IMG/VR virus record: IMGVR_UViG_3300027759_000126 | Coordinates: 1 to 50,372 of that record | DNA: 50,372 nt | Reading direction: 5' to 3' (one strand) | Origin: a virus | In this document: one piece after another, positions 42,501-50,372 of the stretch | Position numbering within the stretch: position 1 is the stretch's first letter | Layout: each line of letters opens with the position of its first letter | Notes under the pieces: model-generated | Seen by the model: the letters and a program-made list of their open reading frames with translations, nothing else | Told to the model about the DNA's origin: nothing | Database searches by the model: none | Translations under genes and position numbers: made by a program

Positions 42501-45500
42501 TGCTGCTGAAGGTTTAAAATTACAAAAAGATCCAAAATACAAAAGACAACATGATGAAAATGTAAGTGAATTTTTAGGTAATTCATGGGAAGAGGTTTTA
42601 ACATTATATTCTGATGCTATTAGTAATGGATCTGTTAAGTTTAATGAAAATACATTTACTAAATTAAAAGATATAGTTAGACAAGTTTTACAAAATTTAG
42701 GAGTTAAAGATATTAAATTTGAATCTGGTAGAGATGTATATAATTTTATAAAAGATTATAATAAAAGTGTTAAAACTGGTAATTTCGGTATTGCTGGTAT
42801 AAGCGCTATGAGAAAATTAGGTCAATCAAAAGCATTTATAAACAAAGAGGCATTAAGATTAGAAACTGGAGAGAACATTGTAGTATCTCAAGGTTCTGGT
42901 AGTAGTGTAGTAAAGCCGTCTTTAGGTGGTGACAGAAGATCAGGAGAGAAAAAATCATCAGACGACATAAAGAAAGACGTTGACAATGCTTATAATAAAG
43001 AAACGTTTACACAAAAAATAAATAGTCAAAGAGATCCTTTATTATTTGATATAGTTGAGGAATATGAATATTTAATAAGGGGTAAAGCTAAGTCAGAAAA
43101 ATTTTTTAGTTTACCTGGTTTTAAAAATGACAGAGAAGAACGTGAAAAAGATTTTGTACAAGAAACAAAAATTGAACTAATGTCTCATATACGAAATTTT
43201 AATAAAGAGTTTCTAGTATTAAGAGAAGAATATAAACAAGATTTAATTTCTAAAGGTTTTGATCCAAACTCTAAAGAGTTTAAAGAAATATTAGATGCTA
43301 AAGATGCGGAAGGTTATAAGGGTGAAAAAGGCATTGTTAAAGAGAACAACAGTTTAAATGGTTGGATAAACTCTCAGGTTTTAAATAAGATGAGAAATGC
43401 TCTTAAAAGAGCAGGTATAGTAGGCGAGAAATTTGATTTAGACTTTGGCGGAGAAGATTTCGTAGAAGGAAGAGGTACTACAGACATTGGCGAAGAACTT
43501 GATTATTTATCAGGAGATGGCGTTGATGTATTGGAAGCTACTGAAGACTTTAATGAAGAACAAGAAAAGTTAGCGAATATATTAAAAGATCCTGTATTTA
43601 GATTTGTTGATGAAAAAGGAGATGAAGTTATTATAGATACAGTTCCTGAATTTACTTATATTATTTCTGCTAAAGATCAAGGTATAGAAGCTAACAAGCA
43701 ATTAAAAATAGAAACAGATCCAGTTAGAATAGAAGAATTAAAAAAGGATTTAAAAGACTTACAAAGAGGTTTAGATTTACAAAATAAAGAAGAACCTTTA
43801 ACACCTGAAGAGAAACAAGAACTTAAGTCTTTAAAACCTACAAAGGCATTTGATTTAACTTCTGGAAATGTTGAGTATGTATTTAAAGCTATAATCAAAA
43901 AAGAATCACCAGCTAAGATTGTTGCTCAACAAGTTGCAGAAGAAATACTAAGATCTCCAAACGTAGAGACATTAGAGTTTAGAAACTTTAAAAAGTTACT
44001 AGCAAATAAATCTATGGTGATGATGAAAAGAATCACATTTGAAACGGGTGAAGGACTTGAATCACTCATGTATAATAATTGGAAATTAGTTTACGATGTA
44101 ATAAATAATCCAGTAGATGAGGTTACAGGTCAATCTAGTTACGCTTCTAAAAAAATACCTCCGTATTTAAAAGAAAGAAATGAAAAAGGAGAATTTCAAA
44201 AAGTTGCAGATATTAATAGAGCCGTTTTCCTTCAATCGTTTTATTCTGAAGAAGACGCAAAGAAAATAATAAGAAAATACAATTCAGTTAATCCTGAAGA
44301 AGAGATTTCTAAATTCTTAGATTATGAACAATTAACAACTAATGCTTGGTTTGATAGAAGAACTGCGTTAAGAGAGTTATTTGGAGATGTAATGGTTCTT
44401 CAAGAGGCAAGAAGATTGTTACGTAATCCAGACTTTATAGAAAAGATAGGTGAAGAAAAACCTAATTTATATAATAGTCTTAAAGACGATGTTATTAGAA
44501 CACAAGTTCTTAATGATTTAGCTAAAGGTAAAAGTAGTTCAGTTAAATTTAGTTTAGCAGGAGAGATGCGATCTAGACCAAAACAAAATGATATAACTGC
44601 TAACCCTTATAATATGGTTGGTGGTAATCCAATGTACTCTTTAAAATACGATGAATTATTCAGTAGTCCTAGTGATTTTATTAAATTTAGTTTAGATGAC
44701 ATAGAAGAAAAAGCATCTGAACCAAGTTCTAAATTTAAAAATTTCCTAGATAAGATAGACTTAGATGAGATAGATGACAAAGAAGGTTGGGTATTAAAAG
44801 TACTTCAGCAATCTGATATACAAGATGATGATATAAAAGTTAAAAAACTTCATACTCTTAAAACAAGTAATCCTAAAGTTGATTTAACTAGAGAATTAAC
44901 TTACGAAGTTGAACAAAGATTTAGTAAATTAATATACTCTCTTAATGAACCTATAAGTGAAAACGAATGGATTATACAAGAATATAAAGAAGGTTACATA
45001 GATGCTATGTTAAAAAGATCTATAGATCTTCCTGAAGAAGCAGTTCATAATCCATATTGGAATAGAATGAAAATTGACGAAGACTTTAGAAAAGAACAAT
45101 TAAGAGAAAAACAAATTGAACAATATATAGTTATTGATAATTTAATTACTACTATTAATTCTAGTGAATTTTTAGATGGAGATAGTTTATTATTTTCTCG
45201 TTATTTGTTTTTAAAAGATGTTCTTAGTAATAGATATTATCCAAGTGGAAATAACAGTGTAGTTAAAAAATCAATTAAAAAATCAGAATATAAAACTACA
45301 ATACAACCAATTCAGGATTATAACGATGCTGATTTGTTACGTGATATTTTTAGTAATTATTCTGATAACAAAAACATAGGAATTGGAGCTATATATTTCA
45401 TTAAAAAAATGGCTGAAAAACCAATAGATTTTAATGATAATTTTAATAAAGAAGTAGATGAAAAAAACAATCTATATAAATTTAATAAAGGAGAAGATAG

Positions 45501-48500
45501 AAATCAAGTAAATTCATTAAATACATTAGCATCGTATAGTGCTAAATCTGGTTATCCTGGTTCTTCATGGTGTACTGGTGCTAGTAGATCAATGGCAGCG
45601 TCACAATTAAAAGAAGGTGATTTTTATATAATAGCTAACAAGAAGAATAAGATTCCAGTACTAGCTGTAAGATATTCTGGAGATAATATTGCAGAAATGG
45701 CAGGTACTAGAGACAATCAAGATCTATGGTCACAAGATTACGACAATATAGAATTTGCTATAAATGAATTGCCATCTGATAATAAACAATTAGCATTAGA
45801 TCAATTGGAAACTGCTAAAATGTTATCTAAATTAACCGGAGAAGAAATAAATAAATTTGAATCTGAAGAAACTTTACAAAAACTAAAACTATCTAAAGGT
45901 ATAAACATACATTTTGAAAAAGAGATATATGCTAAATCAAAAATAGTTTCTATTAAATTAAGAAAATTAATAACTGAAAGACAAATTAAAAGCGGCGTTT
46001 CTCCATTAGAAATTTATAAAAAAGGATTTAATGTAGATGAAAATGGTAATAGTAATATAACTTCAGAATTTGATTTAGAAGTATTAAATAAAATAACTGA
46101 GTTTACAGAGAATGTAATTATAAAAGTAGCACCTGATGATCAAAATGATGAAGATTTCATGGAAAATGTTATTTTTCCTTCTGAAGACTTAAAATTAAAT
46201 GAACTAACTAAAGCTGAAATTTTAGAAATAAATATACCTTTTTTCAGCACATTAGAAGCTAAGAAATTAACAGAAGCAAAAATACTTCATGTTAATTTTG
46301 AAAGACATCATGAACAACCATATCTTAGTTTACCAGATAAAATAAACTATAATATAGAACTAACTTTCTATGAAGGTGATCCAGAAGAAACTAAAGAGAT
46401 AACTATTTTTGATAAAGAAGTAGATATGTCAAATAATAGTATAGGTTTATATTTTAATGATCAAGAAACAGATAGTGTTATTTTGTCTGGTGCACAGAAT
46501 TCAAGTAGTATAAGTATTGCAGGTGTAATAACTGATTTTATTGATTTACCTAAAAAAGTTAAAGCGTTATCAACTGAAAATATTTATGGAAAAAGTGGTC
46601 CTAAAGTTAAAGTAACAGGACTTGAAGAATTAGAAGCATTAAGTATGGAATGGGCTGGTTTTGATGACATTTCATTTACAAAATTAAAAAAAATAGGTAA
46701 TTTAGAAATAACACTTAGAGATGAATATGATAAAGATCTTGAAGATATCATAAGAGGATCTAATATATTTAGTATTGCTGAAAATGTTGAATTTAGTTAT
46801 GAAGATCATCAAGGAGGAGATTTTAAATCAAAAACATTAAAATCAAGACCTGAAGAAACAATTAAGTATAGTTTAGCAGAGACTGCTAATGCAGCAATAA
46901 GTCCTTTGTTAAGTGGTTTAAATCTGACACAACAATCTGTTATTGCTAGAGACATAGATAAAGCAATAATGAATGGTAAGTTATCAGAACTTGCTAAAAA
47001 TACAGAAATGGATAAGTTAACTGATAAATTAAAAAATCAAACTGATCCTATAAAAATAAAAGAAGTTAGACAACAAATGTCTGATTTGTTTCAAGCAGAT
47101 ACGGTTCCTTTTAAAGTTCCTAGAATGTCTGATTCTACTGATAAGGCAATAGCTACTTTTATAATAAACAAAATGGCTGAAGGTTATAATAGTTTTGACT
47201 TTCATGTTAAGAAAAATGCTAATGGTCCATTAACAAAACAAGTTTTAAATGCATTAGATACTAATTCTGAAAAAATAAAACAAACAGCTTTTAGAAATTC
47301 TAATTTAGAACTTACTATGAATGAAATCATAGAAGAGAATAAAGGAATTCCAAAAAGCGAAATCTTTTCAGAAGAAACGGCTAAGAATATTGGTAAAGGT
47401 AAAAAATTAGACTTTGCGTATCTTCCTCCAGGTGACGAGGATTTTGAAGGTCTATTATATAAACTAGCATCTGGAAAAGGTGCAATGGGAGAAGCACAAC
47501 TTGAATTCTTTAATGAGAACTTAATCAGACCATATAGTGAAGCCATGACTACTTTAATGGTTGCTAGGCAAAAAATGTATGGCGAATGGAAAGATTTAAT
47601 TACAAAAGAACATAAAGGTATAATTAAGTTGTTAAGTAAACAAACTGATTATGAAGGTTATACGTATGATCAAGCTGTTAGGGTTTACCTATGGGATAAA
47701 GCAAAATATCCAATACCTGGTATAAATAATAGAGATAAGTTTAATTTGACGGATATTGTTAGAACAAATCCACAATTAAAAGCTTTCGCTAATTCTGTTA
47801 GTTTACTTTCTAAACAAGCTAATGGATATATCGAACCAGAAAAGAACTGGAGTTTTGGTAGTATCTTAGGTGATATGAATAACATAATCTCTACCGTGAA
47901 TAGAGCTAAGTACCTACAAGACTGGCAAAATAGAGCTGATAAGATTTTCTCTAAAGAAAACTTAAGCAAAATTGAGGCAGTATACGGAGGTGAATATGTT
48001 AGAGCATTAAAGAATATGTTAGCAAGATTAAAAAGTGGTACTAACAGAAATCCAGGTGCTAGTAGTAAGTTATTGAACTGGTTAAATAAATCTACAGCAA
48101 ATGTAATGTTCCTTAATACTAGATCAGCTGTACTACAACTTTTAAGTGCTGTCAATTTTATTAATACATCTGACAATAATATCGCACAAGTTGCAAAAGT
48201 TTTTGCTAATCAACCTCAATTCTGGAAAGATGTAAAGTATCTTTGGAACTCTCCTTATCTAAAAGATAGAAGATCTGGTCTTATGAATGATGTTGCTGAG
48301 TCTGAAATAGTTCAGTTAATGGATAGTCAAAAAGGAGATGATTCTATTAATAAATATAAACGTATTGTAAACTGGATATCAACAAATGGTTTTATAGCAA
48401 CTAGAGTATTTGATGCTGTTGCTATTGCTTTTGGTGGTGCTAGTTTTTATAGAAATAGATTAGAAACTTATAAAAAACAAGGTTATACTGAAGAGCAAGC

Positions 48501-49362
48501 TGAGAAAAAGACGATGAGTGATTTTTATCAAACATCAGAACAATCACAACAATCTGCTGATGTATCTAAAATATCCGCAAACCAAGCAAGTACAACTGGT
48601 AGAATTCTTTTATCATTTATGAATACGCCTTTTCAGTATTCTAGAATTATGAAAAAAGCTGCTATAGATATTGTTAAAGGAAGAGGAAGTCTTGCTAATA
48701 ATATAAGTAAAATAGTATTTTACGGCGCTTTACAAAATATTATGTTTAATGCTTTACAAAACTTAGTATTTGCTACTATGTGGAGTGATGACGATGATGA
48801 TGAAGAAGCAAAAGCAAAAGATAGTAAACAAAGAACACTTAGAACTGTAAATGGAATTGCTGATAACATTCTTAAAGGTATGGGTATGAATTATGTTGCT
48901 CTTTCAGTTGTAAAAAATGCATTGATAAAATGGTATGAAACTACTGGAACACCAGAAGGAGTTTATACACCTGTAATAGAATTACTTAATATATCACCAA
49001 TGGTTGGTATTAAATTTAGACAAGTTCTTAAAGGTATCAAAGCATTAGAATACAATAAAGAAGTAAATCCAGAAGGTGATAAAGTTATACCTGCTAGTGC
49101 AATGGTTGAAGCTGCTGCTTCTTTTGTATCTGTAGGAACGAATATACCAGCAGATAGACTTTATCAAAAAATAGAAAATATATCTGGAGCACTTGATTCT
49201 CAAAATGAAGATTGGCAAAGAATAGCACTTGCTTTTGGATATAGTAAGCAGAATTTAGGTATAAAAGATAAAGAAGAAGAAACAGGATCTGCAACTAGAG
49301 GTAGTAGTTTAAAATCACCAGGTCTTTCAGGTGGTGGTTTGAAATCACCAGGATTAAAATAA
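39577..49362 (+). CDS. Giant polyvalent virion protein with a metalloprotease motif
   Basis: 3261 residues, 9.8 kb. N-terminal ILSDGSTVDISKY is typical of ejected phage proteins. Residues 913-922 read HEFLHGLIHE, a zinc HExxH site, with Glu998 (VSEFLGN) a candidate third ligand. About 1185-1285 resembles sigma-70 region 2 (DFVQETKIELMSHIRNFNK, then LNGWINSQVLNKMRNALKR). FSL/YSL motifs occur at 1177, 1658, 1687, 1704 and 2431. SWCTG at 1997 opens a domain followed by leucine-rich repeat-like sequence to about 2420. The C-terminal 600 residues (NTRSAVLQLLSAVNFI, then FMNTPFQYSRIMKKAA) match a conserved hydrophobic domain of giant phage proteins. Polyvalent proteins of this kind (Iyer and colleagues) are thought to be ejected and act in the host. 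Confidence 0.8.
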   Translation: MEELYILSDGSTVDISKYSQLEKMNFLLNNEGAKKLKGGAKSAVVAPKSNQALRKSTDSKSVNGPSNSQKFRLPTVEELQKKGQAPPPSESASPDIVDVSRLYNMVGNTGNKVNKQNFKLATTEGKKEQKTTGYFTAGQGAVDDLIESIDHPENKNNKRRDVKYDIDTIKNKIQLTDSELLHPHLYYSSTNKGTPDDFVNKNYDSKQLESIGVNTDDFDGFLNKKGYKDDFLKKEAEGIYEGTGNATLARYDIGLAKELAKKKMLNMYMEDMQKRDFTRQDLNQDLEITFGVRDKKEIVHNDIFDPIGISKYVEKNFPIVTQKLKDRDIENRKIYDESKKGGTDFFSWDTVGKMGKSGWNAVVDRTKQISAATYSAIGMEATAEGVRALDEENKFIRPDDRGVSYASGKTASYEGTDYLVDSKGEIYDKEAKIRVTDLFDESEYKNIVETSKYGSSDWMFSPQGAAVQTAGVMADMLIQAAVTRGVGEFGAITSEARVALNGARQTSKFTSLLNDTSQLLRKIPLDRAEGYSMIAQGALGYSQGYEDTLKAARDAGVNDTEAFKLASTAAQRMAVLYSTTGIINPQTKLTENIFGSKNVIKKAINQYLKTGEKGFVGYIDDIIKSTPRNLIEFAEEGGKEVVQENIQQAGELGVNKLTNEQAGKKILNETMSGDDFMNTSILSFISSGLISKMKMPSFKASNEDNDNLSSLSTLAKNKKEFTKIVDGLVTEKVFTQEQVNNLKSDVDIYSNNINKMPKSVSAKAAMPILRSLDKIQKLKNEKESLDKAFHPSIDEKIKKEEIIADDLYYADDLETKNKLIKAAIDKKVIKNIEMQTFGSSAEIKQYLIDVIGMPEEEADSNSKRGGFFLDDVLLTKYANQSGKDASKIVKGKKIILVNEDVSIKGGTTDVAQHEFLHGLIHETLKNSPESQILLGKALHKELIKISKTVSDENTVLPQDFKDRINKYTNFYTDKIAAEGLKLQKDPKYKRQHDENVSEFLGNSWEEVLTLYSDAISNGSVKFNENTFTKLKDIVRQVLQNLGVKDIKFESGRDVYNFIKDYNKSVKTGNFGIAGISAMRKLGQSKAFINKEALRLETGENIVVSQGSGSSVVKPSLGGDRRSGEKKSSDDIKKDVDNAYNKETFTQKINSQRDPLLFDIVEEYEYLIRGKAKSEKFFSLPGFKNDREEREKDFVQETKIELMSHIRNFNKEFLVLREEYKQDLISKGFDPNSKEFKEILDAKDAEGYKGEKGIVKENNSLNGWINSQVLNKMRNALKRAGIVGEKFDLDFGGEDFVEGRGTTDIGEELDYLSGDGVDVLEATEDFNEEQEKLANILKDPVFRFVDEKGDEVIIDTVPEFTYIISAKDQGIEANKQLKIETDPVRIEELKKDLKDLQRGLDLQNKEEPLTPEEKQELKSLKPTKAFDLTSGNVEYVFKAIIKKESPAKIVAQQVAEEILRSPNVETLEFRNFKKLLANKSMVMMKRITFETGEGLESLMYNNWKLVYDVINNPVDEVTGQSSYASKKIPPYLKERNEKGEFQKVADINRAVFLQSFYSEEDAKKIIRKYNSVNPEEEISKFLDYEQLTTNAWFDRRTALRELFGDVMVLQEARRLLRNPDFIEKIGEEKPNLYNSLKDDVIRTQVLNDLAKGKSSSVKFSLAGEMRSRPKQNDITANPYNMVGGNPMYSLKYDELFSSPSDFIKFSLDDIEEKASEPSSKFKNFLDKIDLDEIDDKEGWVLKVLQQSDIQDDDIKVKKLHTLKTSNPKVDLTRELTYEVEQRFSKLIYSLNEPISENEWIIQEYKEGYIDAMLKRSIDLPEEAVHNPYWNRMKIDEDFRKEQLREKQIEQYIVIDNLITTINSSEFLDGDSLLFSRYLFLKDVLSNRYYPSGNNSVVKKSIKKSEYKTTIQPIQDYNDADLLRDIFSNYSDNKNIGIGAIYFIKKMAEKPIDFNDNFNKEVDEKNNLYKFNKGEDRNQVNSLNTLASYSAKSGYPGSSWCTGASRSMAASQLKEGDFYIIANKKNKIPVLAVRYSGDNIAEMAGTRDNQDLWSQDYDNIEFAINELPSDNKQLALDQLETAKMLSKLTGEEINKFESEETLQKLKLSKGINIHFEKEIYAKSKIVSIKLRKLITERQIKSGVSPLEIYKKGFNVDENGNSNITSEFDLEVLNKITEFTENVIIKVAPDDQNDEDFMENVIFPSEDLKLNELTKAEILEINIPFFSTLEAKKLTEAKILHVNFERHHEQPYLSLPDKINYNIELTFYEGDPEETKEITIFDKEVDMSNNSIGLYFNDQETDSVILSGAQNSSSISIAGVITDFIDLPKKVKALSTENIYGKSGPKVKVTGLEELEALSMEWAGFDDISFTKLKKIGNLEITLRDEYDKDLEDIIRGSNIFSIAENVEFSYEDHQGGDFKSKTLKSRPEETIKYSLAETANAAISPLLSGLNLTQQSVIARDIDKAIMNGKLSELAKNTEMDKLTDKLKNQTDPIKIKEVRQQMSDLFQADTVPFKVPRMSDSTDKAIATFIINKMAEGYNSFDFHVKKNANGPLTKQVLNALDTNSEKIKQTAFRNSNLELTMNEIIEENKGIPKSEIFSEETAKNIGKGKKLDFAYLPPGDEDFEGLLYKLASGKGAMGEAQLEFFNENLIRPYSEAMTTLMVARQKMYGEWKDLITKEHKGIIKLLSKQTDYEGYTYDQAVRVYLWDKAKYPIPGINNRDKFNLTDIVRTNPQLKAFANSVSLLSKQANGYIEPEKNWSFGSILGDMNNIISTVNRAKYLQDWQNRADKIFSKENLSKIEAVYGGEYVRALKNMLARLKSGTNRNPGASSKLLNWLNKSTANVMFLNTRSAVLQLLSAVNFINTSDNNIAQVAKVFANQPQFWKDVKYLWNSPYLKDRRSGLMNDVAESEIVQLMDSQKGDDSINKYKRIVNWISTNGFIATRVFDAVAIAFGGASFYRNRLETYKKQGYTEEQAEKKTMSDFYQTSEQSQQSADVSKISANQASTTGRILLSFMNTPFQYSRIMKKAAIDIVKGRGSLANNISKIVFYGALQNIMFNALQNLVFATMWSDDDDDEEAKAKDSKQRTLRTVNGIADNILKGMGMNYVALSVVKNALIKWYETTGTPEGVYTPVIELLNISPMVGIKFRQVLKGIKALEYNKEVNPEGDKVIPASAMVEAAASFVSVGTNIPADRLYQKIENISGALDSQNEDWQRIALAFGYSKQNLGIKDKEEETGSATRGSSLKSPGLSGGGLKSPGLK

Positions 49363-49408
49363 CAGGAACAATACATAATGAGCACCATACTCAAAGTTCC
49401 TATATAAG

Positions 49409-49449
49409 AAAAGGGGATCACAATTAAGTGAATCCCCTTTCTTTATTTA
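49409..49449. terminator. Bidirectional terminator between convergent operons
   Basis: AAAGGGGAT and ATCCCCTTT (with CAC/GTG extending the stem past a bulged A) form a strong hairpin. T-rich runs follow on both strands (CTTTATTT on plus; TTTTCTTATAT on minus). It separates the rightward late block from the leftward operon. Confidence 0.85.
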
Positions 49450-49462
49450 GTGTGTATAGCAC
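49450..49462 (-). promoter_or_regulatory. Isolated TGCTATACACAC element
   Basis: On the minus strand GTGCTATACACAC lies between the stop of the 49465-49686 gene and the bidirectional terminator. It matches the upstream half of the leftward promoters, but CACACGG and the -7 block are absent. Either a remnant or a shared protein-binding site independent of the core promoter. Confidence 0.45.
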
Positions 49463-49464
49463 TT

Positions 49465-49686
49465 TTAAGTATTTAAAACCGGTTTTGGTTTACTTTCTTC
49501 TAATTCCTTACTAGTTTTTTCAGTCATCGCTTTAATAGCATCGTCATAACCAGGCATTAATTTGAGTGTCTCTAATGTACCAGCAGCTAATACAGTTAAA
49601 TGCTTTTGTTCGTCCATTATATTCTGAAGTACTCTAATAAGCGCATCAACTTTATTCTTCATTTCAACTAAACTTTGTTCTTTCAT
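49465..49686 (-). CDS. Small helical (coiled-coil) protein
   Basis: 73 residues. A mostly helical N-terminal half (EMKNKVDALIRVLQNIMDE) with heptad character and an acidic, Pro-containing tail (ELEESKPKPVLNT). Start overlaps the upstream gene stop by 4 nt (ATGA on the minus strand). No family recognised; last gene of the right-hand leftward operon. Confidence 0.65.
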   Translation of the reverse strand: MKEQSLVEMKNKVDALIRVLQNIMDEQKHLTVLAAGTLETLKLMPGYDDAIKAMTEKTSKELEESKPKPVLNT

Positions 49687-49901
49687 TTTTCTAATTCTTT
49701 AATAAGTTTTTTAATTGCTTTTAATTGTCCATGTGTAATATTAAAATACTGTTCCTGAAAATTACTGATATTGACATCCCATCCTTCGCCATTCTTCCAT
49801 TCAGTTATTTCTATATAAGCATCTTTTTTACTAAGATAATCAAATTCTGATAATTCAGAAAATACTGATTTTCTATTGTATTTTTCTATTTCTTTTTTCA
49901 T
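49683..49901 (-). CDS. Hypothetical 72-aa protein
   Basis: 72 residues, with FDYLSKKDAYIEITEWKNGE and a C-terminal helix (HGQLKAIKKLIKELEK). The mixed beta/alpha pattern with aromatic residues recalls small phage DUFs that start with an aromatic beta-hairpin. It overlaps both neighbours by 4 nt, so the three genes are translated as a chain. Function unknown. Confidence 0.65.
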   Translation of the reverse strand: MKKEIEKYNRKSVFSELSEFDYLSKKDAYIEITEWKNGEGWDVNISNFQEQYFNITHGQLKAIKKLIKELEK

Positions 49902-50372
49902 AAATTTATTATATTACCATTACTACTTAATTTTCCAAACCTTCCATCAGTTACTACAGAACCATTGCTAAATATGGTATCACATATAGATAATTTCATT
50001 GTTCCAGCGTTTATAATTTCTTTATTATTGTGTATGTGACCAAATAACATTAACCTAGGTTTTATCCTAGTTATAACATGTCTTTTAAGAGCATTACAAC
50101 CACAGTTTTCTAAATTACGATTTCTATCTTCAGAAATATCTAATATACCCTTAGGTGGACCGTGTGTGATTAATATATCAACATCATCATCTACACTGCG
50201 TGACCAATGTTTATCTAGTTTATCTCTACTCTTCATAAATGACCAATTGCTAAAACTAGGTGTTATTGGACTACCATGAATTTTCAATCCGTCTATATGT
50301 ATAAAATCATCTTCAAGATATATAATACCATTAGTATAAAAATCACTTGTACTAACTAATTTCTTTTCAATA
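49898..50372 (-). CDS. Metallophosphoesterase, 5'-truncated by the window edge
   Basis: The frame is open to position 50371 without a start, so a TTG at 50287 is not the true start. Readable blocks: GIIYLEDDFIHIDGLKIHG, then the metal-ligand motifs ILITHGPPKGILD and LFGHIHN. These are the C-terminal half of calcineurin-like phosphoesterases; the N-terminal GDxH and GNHD motifs lie outside the window. Its substrate is unknown; nucleotide or phosphoester cleavage in the host cytosol is likely. It heads the visible part of the leftward operon. Confidence 0.85.
   Translation of the reverse strand, partial: IEKKLVSTSDFYTNGIIYLEDDFIHIDGLKIHGSPITPSFSNWSFMKSRDKLDKHWSRSVDDDVDILITHGPPKGILDISEDRNRNLENCGCNALKRHVITRIKPRLMLFGHIHNNKEIINAGTMKLSICDTIFSNGSVVTDGRFGKLSSNGNIINL

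Noticed and set aside
4460-48176. Many minus-strand open frames inside late genes (for example 5652-6002, 7200-7478, 41502-41936, 47685-48176)
   Set aside because: They are antisense shadows of strongly supported plus-strand genes and show low-complexity or hydrophobic composition typical of antisense reading.
39577-49362. Giant protein as a virion RNA polymerase of the crAss-like type
   Set aside because: I looked for the DxDxD-type catalytic motif and double-psi barrel blocks and found no convincing match.
1-50372. Circular joining of the two window ends
   Set aside because: The frames at 281-1 and 50371 happen to be in phase, but the joined product would lack the phosphoesterase N-terminal metal motifs. 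One-in-three chance; no terminal overlap is visible.
1-50372. tRNA genes, CRISPR arrays, integrase or insertion sequences
   Set aside because: No T-loop-like pattern with a matching acceptor stem, no regularly spaced repeats and no transposase or recombinase gene was seen.
1-50372. Stop-codon reassignment as in some crAss-like phages
   Set aside because: Genes end at TAA, TAG or TGA in good positions with tight neighbours, and the large proteins need no read-through.

Overview
The window looks like the structural half of a lytic, tailed phage infecting a member of the Bacteroidota, probably of the Flavobacteriia type. It is AT-rich and densely packed, with many start/stop overlaps. Start codons follow A-rich leaders with no Shine-Dalgarno motif. 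Several promoters carry a -7 box close to the Bacteroidota TAnnTTTG consensus. A complete packaging and head module is present (small terminase candidate, large terminase, portal, scaffold candidate, major capsid protein). There is no tape measure, tail tube, sheath or baseplate, and very large internal proteins follow the head genes, so a short-tailed (podovirus) virion is the best reading. Gene order and the large muzzle or stabilisation-type protein recall crAss-like phages and their environmental relatives. That affinity is inference from memory of these families, not from a search. Replication genes are absent and presumably lie outside the window. The standard code fits: TAA, TAG and TGA all end genes.

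Layout. (1) Positions 1-3210, minus strand: eleven small genes, probably early. They include three tandem copies of one unknown family and are driven by five copies of a phage-specific promoter with rigid 42-nt architecture; three units end in hairpin terminators. Two direct copies of a 48-nt palindromic element bracket the triplicated genes. (2) Positions 3211-3761: a non-coding divergent region with an 81-nt inverted-repeat element, a tandem repeat, an AT-rich stretch and a 19-bp dyad. (3) Positions 3762-18106, plus strand: small basic proteins, two fibre proteins, a lysis cassette (holin, second membrane protein, a possible novel lysin, a candidate unimolecular spanin), GroEL and GroES, a winged-helix protein, decoration-like proteins, two zinc-peptidase-type motifs in all (one here, one in the giant protein), a Dps-like protein and a secreted moron. 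(4) Positions 18106-26234: a tandem GroES-fold protein, terminase, portal, scaffold and capsid. (5) Positions 26316-49362: connector and muzzle proteins, a GNAT, two ejection-type proteins and a 3261-residue polyvalent virion protein. (6) Positions 49465-50372, minus strand: the end of another operon with a metallophosphoesterase, separated from the late block by a bidirectional terminator.

How it fits together. The late block runs as one co-oriented series for 45.6 kb. Its expression is probably tuned by terminators after the capsid gene and the following gene, by a shared leader before the scaffold and post-capsid genes, and by a dyad operator that occurs before the first late gene and before groEL. 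The chaperonin pair and the double GroES-like protein probably serve capsid folding. The most unusual features are the rigid leftward promoter family, the palindromic repeats around the triplicated genes, a small beta-rich module inserted into several otherwise separate virion proteins, and the giant protein with a zinc-protease motif, repeated FSL-type motifs and a segment resembling sigma-70 region 2.
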